A stretch of 64,000 nucleotides of DNA, taken from contig CAJPFJ010000010.1 in NCBI GenBank assembly GCA_905339155.1, positions 1-64,000 on the forward strand, written 5' to 3'. The stretch is from Methanosarcinales archaeon. GTDB taxonomy: Archaea > Halobacteriota > Methanosarcinia > Methanosarcinales > Methanoperedenaceae. This document shows, piece after piece, positions 37,076 to 45,750 of this stretch. Position 1 is the stretch's first letter, and the number at the start of each line of letters is the position of its first letter. A program made the position numbers and the translations under genes. Under the pieces are notes generated by a model. That model ran no database searches. It saw only the letters and a program-made list of their open reading frames with translations, and had not been told where the DNA came from.

Positions 37076-37201
37076 TTAATCCCGGTCGAAAAGGTGAGCT
37101 GGGCAGCCACAATTATCACATTTGTTCAAATCATTCAACAGCAGAGCAGGCATCAACTCTTTGCATTCAGGACATTCTACTCGTCTTTCTTTGCTTTCCA
37201 T
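37076..37201 (-). CDS. 41-residue zinc-ribbon protein
   Basis: ATG at 37201 with GGAGG seven bases upstream. The product has CPEC near the N-terminus and CDNCGC near the C-terminus, separated by a short helix, giving one complete zinc ribbon in about 41 residues. Similar mini-ribbons bind RNA or protein partners. A long GC-rich stem structure lies directly upstream in the would-be leader (37242-37357). Confidence 0.6.
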   Translation of the reverse strand: MESKERRVECPECKELMPALLLNDLNKCDNCGCPAHLFDRD

Positions 37202-37241
37202 AATAACCTCCAGCAGGGAGACAGAGACGCCGCCTCAACCC

Positions 37242-37357
37242 GCACACGTTCTTGTGGAAACCGGCTGGGGCTTTGATGGTTTGTCCGCCGCAGCGGATGT
37301 CCGCAGACACCCCGAAGGGGCAAATCTTCAAGCCCCAGACGGAGGGTAATCGTGTGC
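37242..37357 (-). ncRNA. Candidate structured RNA or structured 5' leader
   Basis: GCACACG (37242-37248) pairs with CGTGTGC (37351-37357). Inside, CCGGCTGGGGCTT (37261-37273) pairs with AAGCCCCAGACGG (37330-37342) with one mismatch in 13. Within that stem lie hairpins TCCGC/GCGGA (37284-37297) and CCCC/GGGG (37310-37320). On the minus strand the last hairpin has a C(UUCG)G tetraloop, a very stable RNA loop, favouring that strand. The region is much richer in GC than the host DNA and sits 40 bases upstream of a small zinc-ribbon gene. No known RNA family was recognised. Confidence 0.5.
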
Positions 37358-37359
37358 AG

Positions 37360-37700
37360 GGGGAGAGCGCGTTAGAGGAGGTCACATATCCGGAACAGGA
37401 ATACAAAGAGGCTGGGGGAGTCTCGACCTCTACGGGCAAGCAGCGGAGAATTCTCGATTACTTCTGCAAACGGGTACGCAACCCTGTCATACGCTCTGCT
37501 TCCCTATGCATTCGTGCAGGACTACACTGAGGCAGGCTATAACCAGAATGTGATGACCAGAGCACCGAGGTTTGCACGACGAAGGGTAGCCTGAACCTGA
37601 ATAGTCAGTGGAGAACTTGCGCCTTGTAGATTTCCATCACGATGACCTTGGTTAGTGAAGAGTCGGCTTAGATTTATATTGAACATTATGAGTCTTTTTG
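37360..37700. other. GC-rich region without a supported gene
   Basis: Open frames of 90-110 codons cross here in several phases but overlap each other and look unlike proteins. It may be part of the same RNA element as 37242-37357 or decayed DNA. AT-rich promoter-like sequence resumes at about 37670. Confidence 0.35.
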
Positions 37701-37818
37701 ATATTTTTAAGTGGTTAAGGGAGTCTCACGGCGGTCAGAATTAAGGATTACCAATAGTAGAGATTATTTTTTAACAAAGAACAATGTAGGTCAGGTAGTA
37801 CAGAATGGAGAATTAATA

Positions 37819-38031
37819 ATGTCAATAAGAGAACTTGAAGAGGAAATCATAGAAATTGAAAAAGTAAAAGAACATTACAAATCAGGTAGTATAGAATGGA
37901 ACAACATTGATGCTATAATTACTGAAAAGAAAAGAAAACTCAGCAGATTGAAAAAACGAGAAGATGGTGAAGAAGATGATGTCCTTGGAGGCTGTGTAGG
38001 AGATTGTAGTAGGTGTGGTGGATGCACATAA
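37819..38031 (+). CDS. Small coiled-coil protein with Cys-rich tail
   Basis: A 70-residue protein; the start at 37819 is chosen for the GGAG site before it, rather than the longer open frame from 37711. Residues 1-55 form a charged helix (IRELEEEIIEIEKVKEHYKS, later EKKRKLSRLKKRE). The C-terminus is GGCVGDCSRCGGCT, four Cys that could hold a metal or cluster. Unrecognised. Confidence 0.55.
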   Translation: MSIRELEEEIIEIEKVKEHYKSGSIEWNNIDAIITEKKRKLSRLKKREDGEEDDVLGGCVGDCSRCGGCT

Positions 38032-38183
38032 ACAAAAAAAGCTGCAACAGTTCAGGGCAAGATAATTTAAAGATTGGCTACTGATCCTTTAATGCGCAAC
38101 GCAAATGGCATTTTGCGTTTTATATGAAGGTTTTATCAACAAGCAGATATTAAATGATATTATTGTTATTCCTGGAGGACGGC

Positions 38184-39317
38184 ATGAAAGATGAAGAAAA
38201 GAATAAAGCAGAAGTGATGTTCCAGGGAATTTTTGATTTTGCACCTGATGCCATCATCATCGTCGACAGAGAAGGGCGGATTTTACAGGCGAATTCACAG
38301 GCCGAGAAGATTTTCGGATATGCCGGGAAAGAGCTTATTGGCAGATTGGTTGAAATCCTTATACCTCAACGCTTCAGGAAACGTCATGATGAACACCTGA
38401 AAGGATATATAGAAAAGCCACGGATTCGCCTTATGGGATCAGAGTTTAACCTTTACGGCCTTCGAAAGGATGGAACTGAATTTCCCGTTGACATCGCTCT
38501 TGGCTATCTTGAAACTGAGGGTGGATTTATTGTTTTGAGTATTGTCCGTGATATTACCGAGTATAAGAGAATGGAAGAAGCAATAAGGATCAGCGAGGCA
38601 AAATACCGCGGAATTTTTGAGAATGCTGCAGAATGCATCTTCCAGACTACCATCGATGGGCGAATACTTGCAGCAAATCCCGCATGCGTGCGTATTTTGG
38701 GCTATACTTCAACCGAAGAACTTATCGCCAGTGTTACCGATGTCCGCAAGCTCTATGCAGAACCGGGAAGGCGTCTGCATTTGGTAAGACTGATCCGGGC
38801 CGATGGTGCTGTTTCCGACTTTGAAGCTATGATCAACCGCAAGGATGGAAGCAAGATATGGGTTTCAATAAACGCTCATGTGCTGAAGGATGCAGCTGGC
38901 AATATCGTGGGTCTTGAAAAGATGGTAATTGACATTACTAATCGCAAGAGGGCAGAAAAGAATTTCCAGAATTTAATAGACGGTGCGCCAGATGCCATAA
39001 TAGCAATTGATAGGGATTTCAACATACTTCTTGTTAATACTCGTACTGAGAAATTATTCGGATATACTCGATTAGAATTAATAGGCAATCCTTATAATAT
39101 CCTGTTACCTGAGCGATTCAGGGAGAAACACACAGTATATTGTAAAACATACTATGCAAATCCCTCAACAAAAATAATGGCTCTTCATATGAACTCAGTT
39201 GCAAAGCGCATGGATAACAGTGAATTCCCTGTTGAGATCAATATGAGTCCAGTTGAAACTGATGGAGGAATTATTATAGTGATTGATATTCGTGACATCT
39301 CGGAAAAGAAAAAATGA
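38184..39317 (+). CDS. Triple PAS-domain sensor protein
   Basis: About 377 residues containing three PAS/PAC domains: IFDFAPDAIIIVDREGRIL (residues 9-130), IFENAAECIFQTTIDGRIL (about 140-255) and LIDGAPDAIIAIDRDFNIL (about 265-377). No kinase, GGDEF, receiver or HTH output domain follows; the protein ends at the last PAC element (DGGIIIVIDIRDISEKKK). The start at 38184 is set by GGAGG nine bases upstream. Such stand-alone PAS proteins may pass signals through protein contacts, or this may be the sensor half of a truncated kinase gene. Confidence 0.85.
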   Translation: MKDEEKNKAEVMFQGIFDFAPDAIIIVDREGRILQANSQAEKIFGYAGKELIGRLVEILIPQRFRKRHDEHLKGYIEKPRIRLMGSEFNLYGLRKDGTEFPVDIALGYLETEGGFIVLSIVRDITEYKRMEEAIRISEAKYRGIFENAAECIFQTTIDGRILAANPACVRILGYTSTEELIASVTDVRKLYAEPGRRLHLVRLIRADGAVSDFEAMINRKDGSKIWVSINAHVLKDAAGNIVGLEKMVIDITNRKRAEKNFQNLIDGAPDAIIAIDRDFNILLVNTRTEKLFGYTRLELIGNPYNILLPERFREKHTVYCKTYYANPSTKIMALHMNSVAKRMDNSEFPVEINMSPVETDGGIIIVIDIRDISEKKK

Positions 39318-39352
39318 TTGGATTTAAGGGATTTGATAATTGCAAAAGTGTT

Positions 39353-39961
39353 CTAAGGAGCTCTTGGAACAGGAGCCTCTGCACCCGGAAACAATTTTTT
39401 TGACATCATGAATTCCCTTGCTTTCTTAATCGCAGTTGAGTATACGAACATCCATCCCTCATTAATAAAAATCGTTCCGTTGCGGATTGTTTCCTTGCTG
39501 AGTGTCTCAACACTGAATTCCATCAACAACTGAATTGTGGCAACACACGCAGCTGAATATTCATCCATATCTTTATTTTCAGTCGTTATATCGTGGAGCA
39601 GCATTTTAAAAAGGCTTCTGAACTTATTGGAAGGAATGTATTGTTTCTCACCAACTTTTACCATCGCATTGATTTCAATAAGCTCTGAAATCAATTTGTT
39701 GACCTTTTCCTCATCCCAGTGTTCTGTGGGAAAATCCGTAAACTCATATTCAGCCCAGACATTTCGAAGATGTTCATCAATTAATTCCTTTTTATCAACT
39801 CGTTTTAATGCATATTCAGAGGATTTCAATTCCGGTATCGTTGAAACATAGAGCCTGAAAAGATTTCTTAGTTTCTCTCCGTCTTCCCCCTCGACAACCT
39901 TTATTTTCTTAAGTATCTCATATTCAAGGTCGTTCAGGATTATTATCAAATCTTTTGGCAT
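39353..39961 (-). CDS. Hypothetical protein, 202 aa
   Basis: Unrecognised, mostly helical soluble protein. It has a region ENKDMDEYSAACVATIQLLME with alternating hydrophobic residues and ends in a Pro/Ala-rich tail (FPGAEAPVPRAP). ORF length and codon use support coding. It lies between the PAS gene and a V4R-like gene, on the opposite strand to the PAS gene. Confidence 0.55.
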   Translation of the reverse strand: MPKDLIIILNDLEYEILKKIKVVEGEDGEKLRNLFRLYVSTIPELKSSEYALKRVDKKELIDEHLRNVWAEYEFTDFPTEHWDEEKVNKLISELIEINAMVKVGEKQYIPSNKFRSLFKMLLHDITTENKDMDEYSAACVATIQLLMEFSVETLSKETIRNGTIFINEGWMFVYSTAIKKAREFMMSKKLFPGAEAPVPRAP

Positions 39962-40049
39962 TAACTCCTCTTCAGTAAGATCTAACTTGATTTCTTACTC
40001 CATTTGATAGCACTATCCTTATATAAATTGAAATGATCGATAGCGGTAC

Positions 40050-40427
40050 TCATTCTATCAACTCCGCAATAAAAACACACTCTTTTGCACCCTTAATGAT
40101 GCATTCTTCGCCTTTTTTGCAATAATATCTCGCATCTATGTGTTTTTTAGATAATCCTCCAAAGAATCCCTTCCAAATACCACAATATCTGCATTTTTTT
40201 CCCTCAACAGGCAAACCTTTTACATGAAATATGACTTTTTTTTCCGATTTTTCGATCGAAATAGTAATACCTTCATTTTCAAATTCCCTCTTAACATCCT
40301 CTATTTTAAGAGTTTTCATATCAAGTGCCGCCTGCTCCCCCGCTTCAAACATCAATACCGAATTGGCTGCCTCAGTCACAATATTATTGCATACTTCGAC
40401 ATACGATTCCAGAAATCTCCTGAACAA
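40050..40427 (-). CDS. V4R-like domain protein
   Basis: A 125-residue protein whose C-terminal half carries CRYCGIWKGFFGG and the final element YCKKGEECIIKGAKECVFIAEL. The CIIKGAKECVF pattern resembles the end of V4R (4-vinyl reductase) domains that bind small molecules or metals. An ArsR-V4R regulator lies 2 kb away. It may be a stand-alone sensor; the assignment is tentative. Confidence 0.5.
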   Translation of the reverse strand: MFRRFLESYVEVCNNIVTEAANSVLMFEAGEQAALDMKTLKIEDVKREFENEGITISIEKSEKKVIFHVKGLPVEGKKCRYCGIWKGFFGGLSKKHIDARYYCKKGEECIIKGAKECVFIAELIE

Positions 40428-40755
40428 TTATTCACACCCTTTATTCATATATTATAGTCGAATTGCATTCATAATAAGGTTTTCTTGTGGATCATATATG
40501 CTTGTAAGCTTTTTAATAGAACCACGTCCATAATATAGGATAACTTCCTGTTAGGCTATACAAAACTATGTCCAGTCCAATCACCATCCAATTTTGCGGT
40601 GCGGTATGTGAAGTTACATGAATGTTCCCATTTCATGGTTAGGTGGTCGAAAAATTGAAGTTAGGTTTTTATAACGGTGTAACCTAAATTTGGGTGTGGA
40701 AATCCTTGTTTTTGATAATCATTTGAATCAACCCCTATTTATAATTAAAACAACC
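40428..40755. other. Intergenic with 5' fragment copy of the beta-CASP gene
   Basis: At 40568-40621 a short open frame (MSSPITIQFCGAVCEVT) closely repeats the start of the beta-CASP RNase gene at 42952 (MSSPINIQFCGATGEVT), including the ATG. It ends in a stop after 17 codons. The rest of the gap has no gene. Confidence 0.75.
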
Positions 40756-41412
40756 TCATTGAATTTCTGCTTTGAATTTTTCGAATCCGATCTCATCGAT
40801 GAATTCCCCGAGTCTCTTTTTCTTGGAATGTCTTTTATAGTATTCTATTATCCTGTCTACGGTATCAAGCGCTTCTTCATCTGATAGGTTTTCATTAAGT
40901 GTTACACCTAATCTAGGTTTTAATCCCGCACTGCCGCCTACTGTGATATTCCAACCTTTGGAAGTGCCTACAATTCCTATATCCTTGATAATGTGTTCAG
41001 AACAAGAATTAAGACATCCTGAGACTCCAATTTTTAATTTTGATGGTAATTCCTTGCCATAATTTTTTTCATCCAGTTTCAAGCCTATTCCAACAGAATC
41101 CTGCTGGCCTTTCTTGCAAAAAGTAGTACCAGGGCATATCTTGACACTGCGCACACAGAGTCCCGCTGCATGAGCAGGTTTCATTTGCAGGTCATCCCAC
41201 AAATTGTCCAGGTCTTCCGGTTTTATTCCTACAATTGCTATCCTCTGGGCAGAAGTTAATTTCAATGCCTGAGCATTATACTTTTCTGCAATATCCACAA
41301 TTTTTCTAAGGCCTGCCACATCTATTATTCCACCAGATATGTGTGGAGCAACAGCGAATGTTTTTCCATCTCGTTGAGAAATAGCTCCTTTTCCTAACAT
41401 GTCTTTTGCCAT
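40756..41412 (-). CDS. Small siroheme [4Fe-4S] nitrite/sulfite reductase-like protein
   Basis: A 218-residue single-module member of the nitrite/sulfite reductase family (Dsr-like protein). The cluster/siroheme ligands appear as CPGTTFCKKG (Cx5C) and SGCLNSCSEH (Cx3C), and the N-terminal ferredoxin-like half contains KLTSAQRIAIVGI. About half the length of assimilatory enzymes, as in the small group common in methanogens, whose activity toward sulfite is known for some members. It is downstream of the NrdD-like and rubrerythrin genes on the same strand. Confidence 0.88.
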   Translation of the reverse strand: MAKDMLGKGAISQRDGKTFAVAPHISGGIIDVAGLRKIVDIAEKYNAQALKLTSAQRIAIVGIKPEDLDNLWDDLQMKPAHAAGLCVRSVKICPGTTFCKKGQQDSVGIGLKLDEKNYGKELPSKLKIGVSGCLNSCSEHIIKDIGIVGTSKGWNITVGGSAGLKPRLGVTLNENLSDEEALDTVDRIIEYYKRHSKKKRLGEFIDEIGFEKFKAEIQ

Positions 41413-41424
41413 AAATTCCTCCTC

Positions 41425-41664
41425 CTATCGACTCGGCGTACCATACCGTTTCCTATCTTTTAGTTCTTGTTGTTTGCCTGCATTCCAGCCTTTAACATCC
41501 CCGATGTATCCGGTTACTCTGGATAATTGGGTGACATTATGCCGATTACATACCGGACACATTGGCTTCCCACATTCATGGCATGTTGCAGTTCCTGATA
41601 TGGTCTCTTTACACGGTTTGTTTGCATTTGCTTTTAATGCGATTGTACATTCTTTGTTTTCCAT
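41425..41664 (-). CDS. Stand-alone NrdD-like C-terminal glycyl-radical/zinc domain
   Basis: A 79-residue protein matching only the tail of anaerobic ribonucleotide reductase NrdD. Zinc-site cysteines (CHECGKPMCPVCNRHNV) are followed by QLSRVTGYIGDVKGWNAGKQ and ELKDRKRYG. The RVTGYIG segment contains the Gly that becomes a radical in NrdD. The large catalytic domain is absent. It could act as a radical spare part, comparable to YfiD for pyruvate formate-lyase, or as a metal protein. It lies between rubrerythrin-like and siroheme reductase genes. Confidence 0.75.
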   Translation of the reverse strand: MENKECTIALKANANKPCKETISGTATCHECGKPMCPVCNRHNVTQLSRVTGYIGDVKGWNAGKQQELKDRKRYGTPSR

Positions 41665-41685
41665 GATTTCAATCTCCGCTTTTTT

Positions 41686-42102
41686 TCAAAAATACCTTTC
41701 AAGAATGCCTTTTAGAGCTTTTGCATGTCGAGCTTCATCCCGCGCCGAGACATCGAAAAAGTCATGTGCTTCATCAATTCCTGCTTCTTTTGATTTTAAT
41801 GCTGACTCACGCTTGAATTTATTCGCACCCTCTTCACCTTTTAGCATCCTCTGAAGGTTTTCTTTTGTACTGATGGAAATTTTACCTGCAAGTTCGGCAT
41901 AGCCTGCTGCATGCCAGGCTTCTTCAAAAGCTATTTTTTCCAGAACTACTCCAATCTCAGGGTAACCTTCACGCTGTGCCTGCTTTGCCATTGCAAGATA
42001 TAGCCCGACCTCACCGGTCTCACCTTTGAAGCTATTCTCAGCTGCTTCTTCCATTACGGTTCCTTTGACAATTCCGATTTTGTTCTCGCTTATCAATTCC
42101 AT
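41686..42102 (-). CDS. Rubrerythrin-like ferritin-fold protein
   Basis: A diiron protein of about 138 residues without a C-terminal rubredoxin domain. Iron-ligand helices are visible as GETGEVGLYLAMAKQA, FEEAWHAAGYAEL, FKRESALKSKEAGI and ARDEARHAKALKGIL (two ExxH pairs). The Met at 42102 (MELISENKIG) is the likely start; the longer frame from 42144 is less likely. It should detoxify peroxide. First gene of a leftward operon with the NrdD-like and siroheme reductase genes, divergent from the ArsR-V4R regulator. Confidence 0.85.
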   Translation of the reverse strand: MELISENKIGIVKGTVMEEAAENSFKGETGEVGLYLAMAKQAQREGYPEIGVVLEKIAFEEAWHAAGYAELAGKISISTKENLQRMLKGEEGANKFKRESALKSKEAGIDEAHDFFDVSARDEARHAKALKGILERYF

Positions 42103-42198
42103 AAAAACTCCTTTGTTAGATATCAAACTAACAGTAAGGTTCAAGTATAACTAATACCATATAAAACTTACTGAAAATTACGATACTAAGAGTATGAT

Positions 42199-42948
42199 AT
42201 GGCTTACATTCTAAAACCTGACGAAAAAACGGCAAAATTATTTTCAGACAAAACAAGACTGAAGATATTGGAGTTACTCTCCGAAAAAGAATTGACAAAT
42301 TCCCAGCTTGCCGGGATGTTGAATTTGAGTAAACCCACTATTTCTCATCACCTGAAATTACTTCTGGATGGTGGCATTGTGAAAATATCAAGGATTGAAC
42401 ATGAGGAACATGGCATTGCGATGAAATTCTATGCAGTCAATCCCAATATTCTTTCAGTTGAAGCGCTTAAAGATAATAAATTGACTGAGCAGATTTCAAA
42501 AGAAATCCAGGAAGCTATGGATGCAAGATCGGGTCTCTCTGGTGGCCATGCTAACAGTGCATTCTTACGTATGTTGAAATCCACAATTCTCAATACAGGA
42601 ATAGATATGGATAAACCATTTTATGATGCTGGCTACAAAATAGGGGTTAATGTAATATCTAAACAGGTAAAAGCCAATACACTAAAAGATGTTTTAAAAG
42701 AATTAGCCGTTTTGTGGGAGAAACTTAAGCTTGGAACTGTAGAATTAGTCTCAGAAAATAAAATCAAGGTAGCAGATTGTTACCAATGTGGAAATATGCC
42801 CAATATGGGAAAAACTCTCTGTCCAAGTGATGCTGGAATAATTGCAGGCGTTCTGAACACAGTTTGCCAAAAGAGATATTCTGTAAAAGAGACAAAATGC
42901 TGGGGGACAGGGTATGACTTTTGTGAGTTTGAGATAAAGGAATTGTAG
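42199..42948 (+). CDS. ArsR-type regulator with V4R sensor domain
   Basis: A 249-residue transcription factor. An N-terminal winged helix (RLKILELLSEKELTNSQLAG then SKPTISHHLKLLLDGG) is followed by a C-terminal V4R domain with Cys residues (DCYQCGN, LCPSDAG, TKCWGTGYDFCEFEI). The V4R part probably senses a small molecule, metal or redox signal. The gene is divergent from the rubrerythrin operon with a 96-base gap and likely controls it. It ends three bases before the beta-CASP gene. Confidence 0.88.
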   Translation: MAYILKPDEKTAKLFSDKTRLKILELLSEKELTNSQLAGMLNLSKPTISHHLKLLLDGGIVKISRIEHEEHGIAMKFYAVNPNILSVEALKDNKLTEQISKEIQEAMDARSGLSGGHANSAFLRMLKSTILNTGIDMDKPFYDAGYKIGVNVISKQVKANTLKDVLKELAVLWEKLKLGTVELVSENKIKVADCYQCGNMPNMGKTLCPSDAGIIAGVLNTVCQKRYSVKETKCWGTGYDFCEFEIKEL

Positions 42949-42951
42949 CCC

Positions 42952-44874
42952 ATGTCCAGTCCAATCAATATCCAATTTTGTGGTGCTACAGGTGAAGTCA
43001 CAGGTTCAATGCATCTACTGACAATTGATAATAAGAAAATACTTCTTGATGCGGGAGCTTTTCAGGGAACTGAGGCAAAAGATAAGAATTCAGCCCCTCT
43101 TATATTTGATCCTGCTGAAATAGATTATATCTTTTTGACCCATGCACATTATGACCATACCGGCAGATTGCCAATGTTATGCCAGAGAGGCTTCAAAGGT
43201 GAGATTATAACTACACCTATGACAAGGGAAATAACTTTTCGAATAATGGATGACTCTTTAAGAATACAAAAAGAAGAAGGGAAAGAACTATTATTCTCAG
43301 AAGATGATGTAAAGAAAGCAAAAAGCCTTTTCGTTCCATTAAATGAAGATTATCCGCAGTGGCAGGATGATGAAAAAAAGATAAAGATCAAATTCATCCC
43401 ATCAGAACATATCCTGGGAAGCTCTTCAATATTCATAGAGGAGCCAGTTTCCCTCTTATATTCAGGTGATGTTGGGGGCGGCTCATCCAGCCTTCACTCC
43501 ATTCCAAAACCGCCTGATACATGTGATTATCTTATTATCGAAAGTACATATGGAAATCGAAATCTTGAAAAAAGCAATAGTGAAATATTATCGCAATTGA
43601 AAGCCGCTGTTGAATCAATCGGGAAGAATAACTCAAGACTTTTGATACCTATCTTTTCCATAGACCGGGCTGAAGAGATCCTGTTCATGCTGCGCGAGCT
43701 GAACATCAAAGAAAAAATATATCTTGATACTCCTATGGGAATTGATATACTTGATATCTATTCACATAATAAATATCTATTATCTAAGATTTCAGATGAG
43801 TTCATAAAAAAAAATTCAAAGGAACTTGATAAAATATTCCACCCCGATAATTTCGAGAGGCTAAGAGCAAAAAAAAATAGCGATGAACTTGCTGAATCAA
43901 GCGAATCATGCATAATCCTTGCAAGCTCAGGAATGTTGGAAGGAGGACGCATCAGGAAATATCTTCCCCAATTCCTTCCCGATGAAAAGAATATCTTGCT
44001 TTTTTCAGGTTTCCAGGCAGAAGGGACTCTGGGCAGGGATATCATAAATGGATATCCAGAAGTGAATGTAGATGGAATACCTGTAAAAGTAAAAGCACAG
44101 ATCAGGAAAATTGAAGGGCTTTCCGCTCATGCTGATAAGACTGCACTTTTAAATTATATCGATTGCTTCAAGACATTACCTGTAAAAATTTTCATCGTAC
44201 ATGGAGAGATGGTAGCATCCCTGGAATTATCTGATGCCATAAAAGAGAAATTCAGGATAAAAACGGTTCTTCCAAAAATAAACGAAAAATATGATCTGGC
44301 AGCAGGTGAGATAAGGGAAAGAACAATAATCAAGGGAATATCAATTGGAAATGTCAGGTTGAATTTTGAAAATATATCTGGTAAGAAGATAGCTCTTTTT
44401 GCAGGGGGAATAATAGATAATGGTAACGAATATTCCCTTGTTTCTGTTCGTGAAATAGAGGAAATGCTTCATGATTTGAAAAAAGAAATGGTAAAACCTC
44501 TCCCTGAAGAAATAATTATTTCGGAAACCCATATCAGACCTGAGACTCTATCGAGTGCAACTCCTCCATCACCTGAAGAGTTGATCCTTGGTTTAATTAA
44601 AATTTTTAAGGCAGGTTATGTTTCTAAAGGCCTTATCCGAGATCTGATGGATGCATCAGAGCGTGGGATAAGCGAATATAGGAAGGTTATCGACAAGAAG
44701 ATTAAAAACGATGCATTGATTCTGGATGAAAATGATTTACGTCGCAAAGGAATTCAAATCCCGGACAGGTCTCTTATTTCAGGACAACTGGAAGACTTAT
44801 TGAAAAGAAGCTCCTTAATGGAACAGTTAAATTTGCAGTTAGCACTCCATCGAATGTTTACCGAAATAAAATAA
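42952..44874 (+). CDS. Beta-CASP metallo-beta-lactamase RNase
   Basis: A 640-residue nuclease. The metallo-beta-lactamase motif is LTHAHYDHTGRLP. Beta-CASP motifs include ESTYGNR, IPIFSIDRAEEIL, ASSGMLEGGRI, GFQAEGTLGRD and GLSAHADK with its conserved His, and VHGE closes the core. No KH domain is present at the N-terminus, so it is of the short RNase J/aRNase-like type rather than aCPSF1. The last 170 residues form an extra helical domain. It processes or degrades RNA. Directly follows the ArsR-V4R gene. Confidence 0.93.
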   Translation: MSSPINIQFCGATGEVTGSMHLLTIDNKKILLDAGAFQGTEAKDKNSAPLIFDPAEIDYIFLTHAHYDHTGRLPMLCQRGFKGEIITTPMTREITFRIMDDSLRIQKEEGKELLFSEDDVKKAKSLFVPLNEDYPQWQDDEKKIKIKFIPSEHILGSSSIFIEEPVSLLYSGDVGGGSSSLHSIPKPPDTCDYLIIESTYGNRNLEKSNSEILSQLKAAVESIGKNNSRLLIPIFSIDRAEEILFMLRELNIKEKIYLDTPMGIDILDIYSHNKYLLSKISDEFIKKNSKELDKIFHPDNFERLRAKKNSDELAESSESCIILASSGMLEGGRIRKYLPQFLPDEKNILLFSGFQAEGTLGRDIINGYPEVNVDGIPVKVKAQIRKIEGLSAHADKTALLNYIDCFKTLPVKIFIVHGEMVASLELSDAIKEKFRIKTVLPKINEKYDLAAGEIRERTIIKGISIGNVRLNFENISGKKIALFAGGIIDNGNEYSLVSVREIEEMLHDLKKEMVKPLPEEIIISETHIRPETLSSATPPSPEELILGLIKIFKAGYVSKGLIRDLMDASERGISEYRKVIDKKIKNDALILDENDLRRKGIQIPDRSLISGQLEDLLKRSSLMEQLNLQLALHRMFTEIK

Positions 44875-44917
44875 AGGAGAAATATATTAAAACCTAATTT
44901 ATAAATATATTAATTAT

Positions 44918-44962
44918 GAATACCCTGTTCTGAGGAAGAGAGGTACGATGCTGGCTTTCTTG
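44918..44962 (+). repeat. Direct repeat flanking the RAMP genes (left copy)
   Basis: GAATACCCTGTTCTGAGG and GGTACGATGCTGGCTTTC closely match the sequence at 46813-46857, with two bases missing in the right copy. The two copies bracket the RAMP gene pair. Confidence 0.65.
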
Positions 44963-45102
44963 CTCTTATAGGTGATACCATAAATTATCGATAATATGAG
45001 AAATCGATCAGAATTGAAAGATTTATTATTGATAAAGACGTTTAACTCAAAGTTCTCGTTCAATTGGGGTTTTTCAAATATTATTAGAAAGGAGATAAAA
45101 TA

Positions 45103-45750
45103 ATGTTAAATGAAGACTTATGGATATTAGAACTAAAAGCAACAGCAGTGTCACCACTCTATACAGGTGAGAATAAACTGGAGAGCCAGAAAAGAAGAAA
45201 ACAGGGAAATATGCTGCCGACCAGGATGTCAGGGGATGGATTCGCATCGATCAGCATATTCGGAGCAGTCCGTGGATATGCAGAGAAGATATATAAAGAC
45301 GCCGGGACATGCGATACCGGAAAAGACACAAAAGGCTGCGGGAGATGTCTAACATGCGATATGTTCGGAAATCTGGGACGAAAAGGAAGAGTATCCTTTG
45401 AAGATTTAAAATCTGTACGACCCTTCGATAAAGTAGTTGAAAGAACAGTACATCCGCACATTGATAGGGAAACAGGTGCGATATCTGCTGGAAAAGGCGC
45501 GTCAATCGAGCTTGAAGAGATCGTAGAAGGAACCGAACTGACAGGCAAGATCGTTATCAAGAACCCTACTGAAAAGGATATTGAAGTCATAAACGCTGCT
45601 CTTGCGGCAGCTGAAGATAATGGAATAGGCGGATGGACACGGCGCGGGAAAGGGCGAGTTAAGTTTGAAGTAACGCCAAAAAAGGTCAAATGGGCAAACT
45701 ACAAAGAGTTAGGGGCGGCGGAAGCTAAGAAACTGGTGAACATGAAATGA
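45103..45750 (+). CDS. RAMP-superfamily CRISPR protein (Csm3/Csx7-like)
   Basis: A 215-residue protein of the RAMP/Cas7 group that forms backbone subunits of type III CRISPR complexes. Signatures are SISIFGAVRGYAEKI (first RRM-like unit), a cysteine knuckle (CDTGKDTKGCGRCLTCDMFG), VERTVHPHIDRETGAISAGK, and the Gly-rich loop GGWTRRGKGRV near the C-terminus. A strong AAAGGAGA site precedes the ATG. The second RAMP gene overlaps by four bases. No cas10, cas1 or cas2 is near. Confidence 0.85.
   Translation: MLNEDLWILELKATAVSPLYTGENKLESQKRRKQGNMLPTRMSGDGFASISIFGAVRGYAEKIYKDAGTCDTGKDTKGCGRCLTCDMFGNLGRKGRVSFEDLKSVRPFDKVVERTVHPHIDRETGAISAGKGASIELEEIVEGTELTGKIVIKNPTEKDIEVINAALAAAEDNGIGGWTRRGKGRVKFEVTPKKVKWANYKELGAAEAKKLVNMK

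Noticed and set aside
36747-37119. Three overlapping minus-strand open frames of 81-110 codons
   Set aside because: They overlap in different phases in GC-rich DNA, lack ribosome-binding sites and resemble no family.
37252-37530. Plus-strand 92-codon frame and minus-strand 90-codon frame over the stem structure
   Set aside because: Both are explained by low stop frequency in GC-rich structured DNA; the base-pairing is the stronger signal.
37360-37660. Possible group II intron or RNase P RNA
   Set aside because: No domain V-like element, no intron-encoded reverse transcriptase and no RNase P core motifs were found.
45159-45689. 176-codon minus-strand frame antisense to the first RAMP gene
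   Set aside because: The plus-strand protein has clear RAMP motifs and a ribosome-binding site; the reverse frame does not look like a protein.
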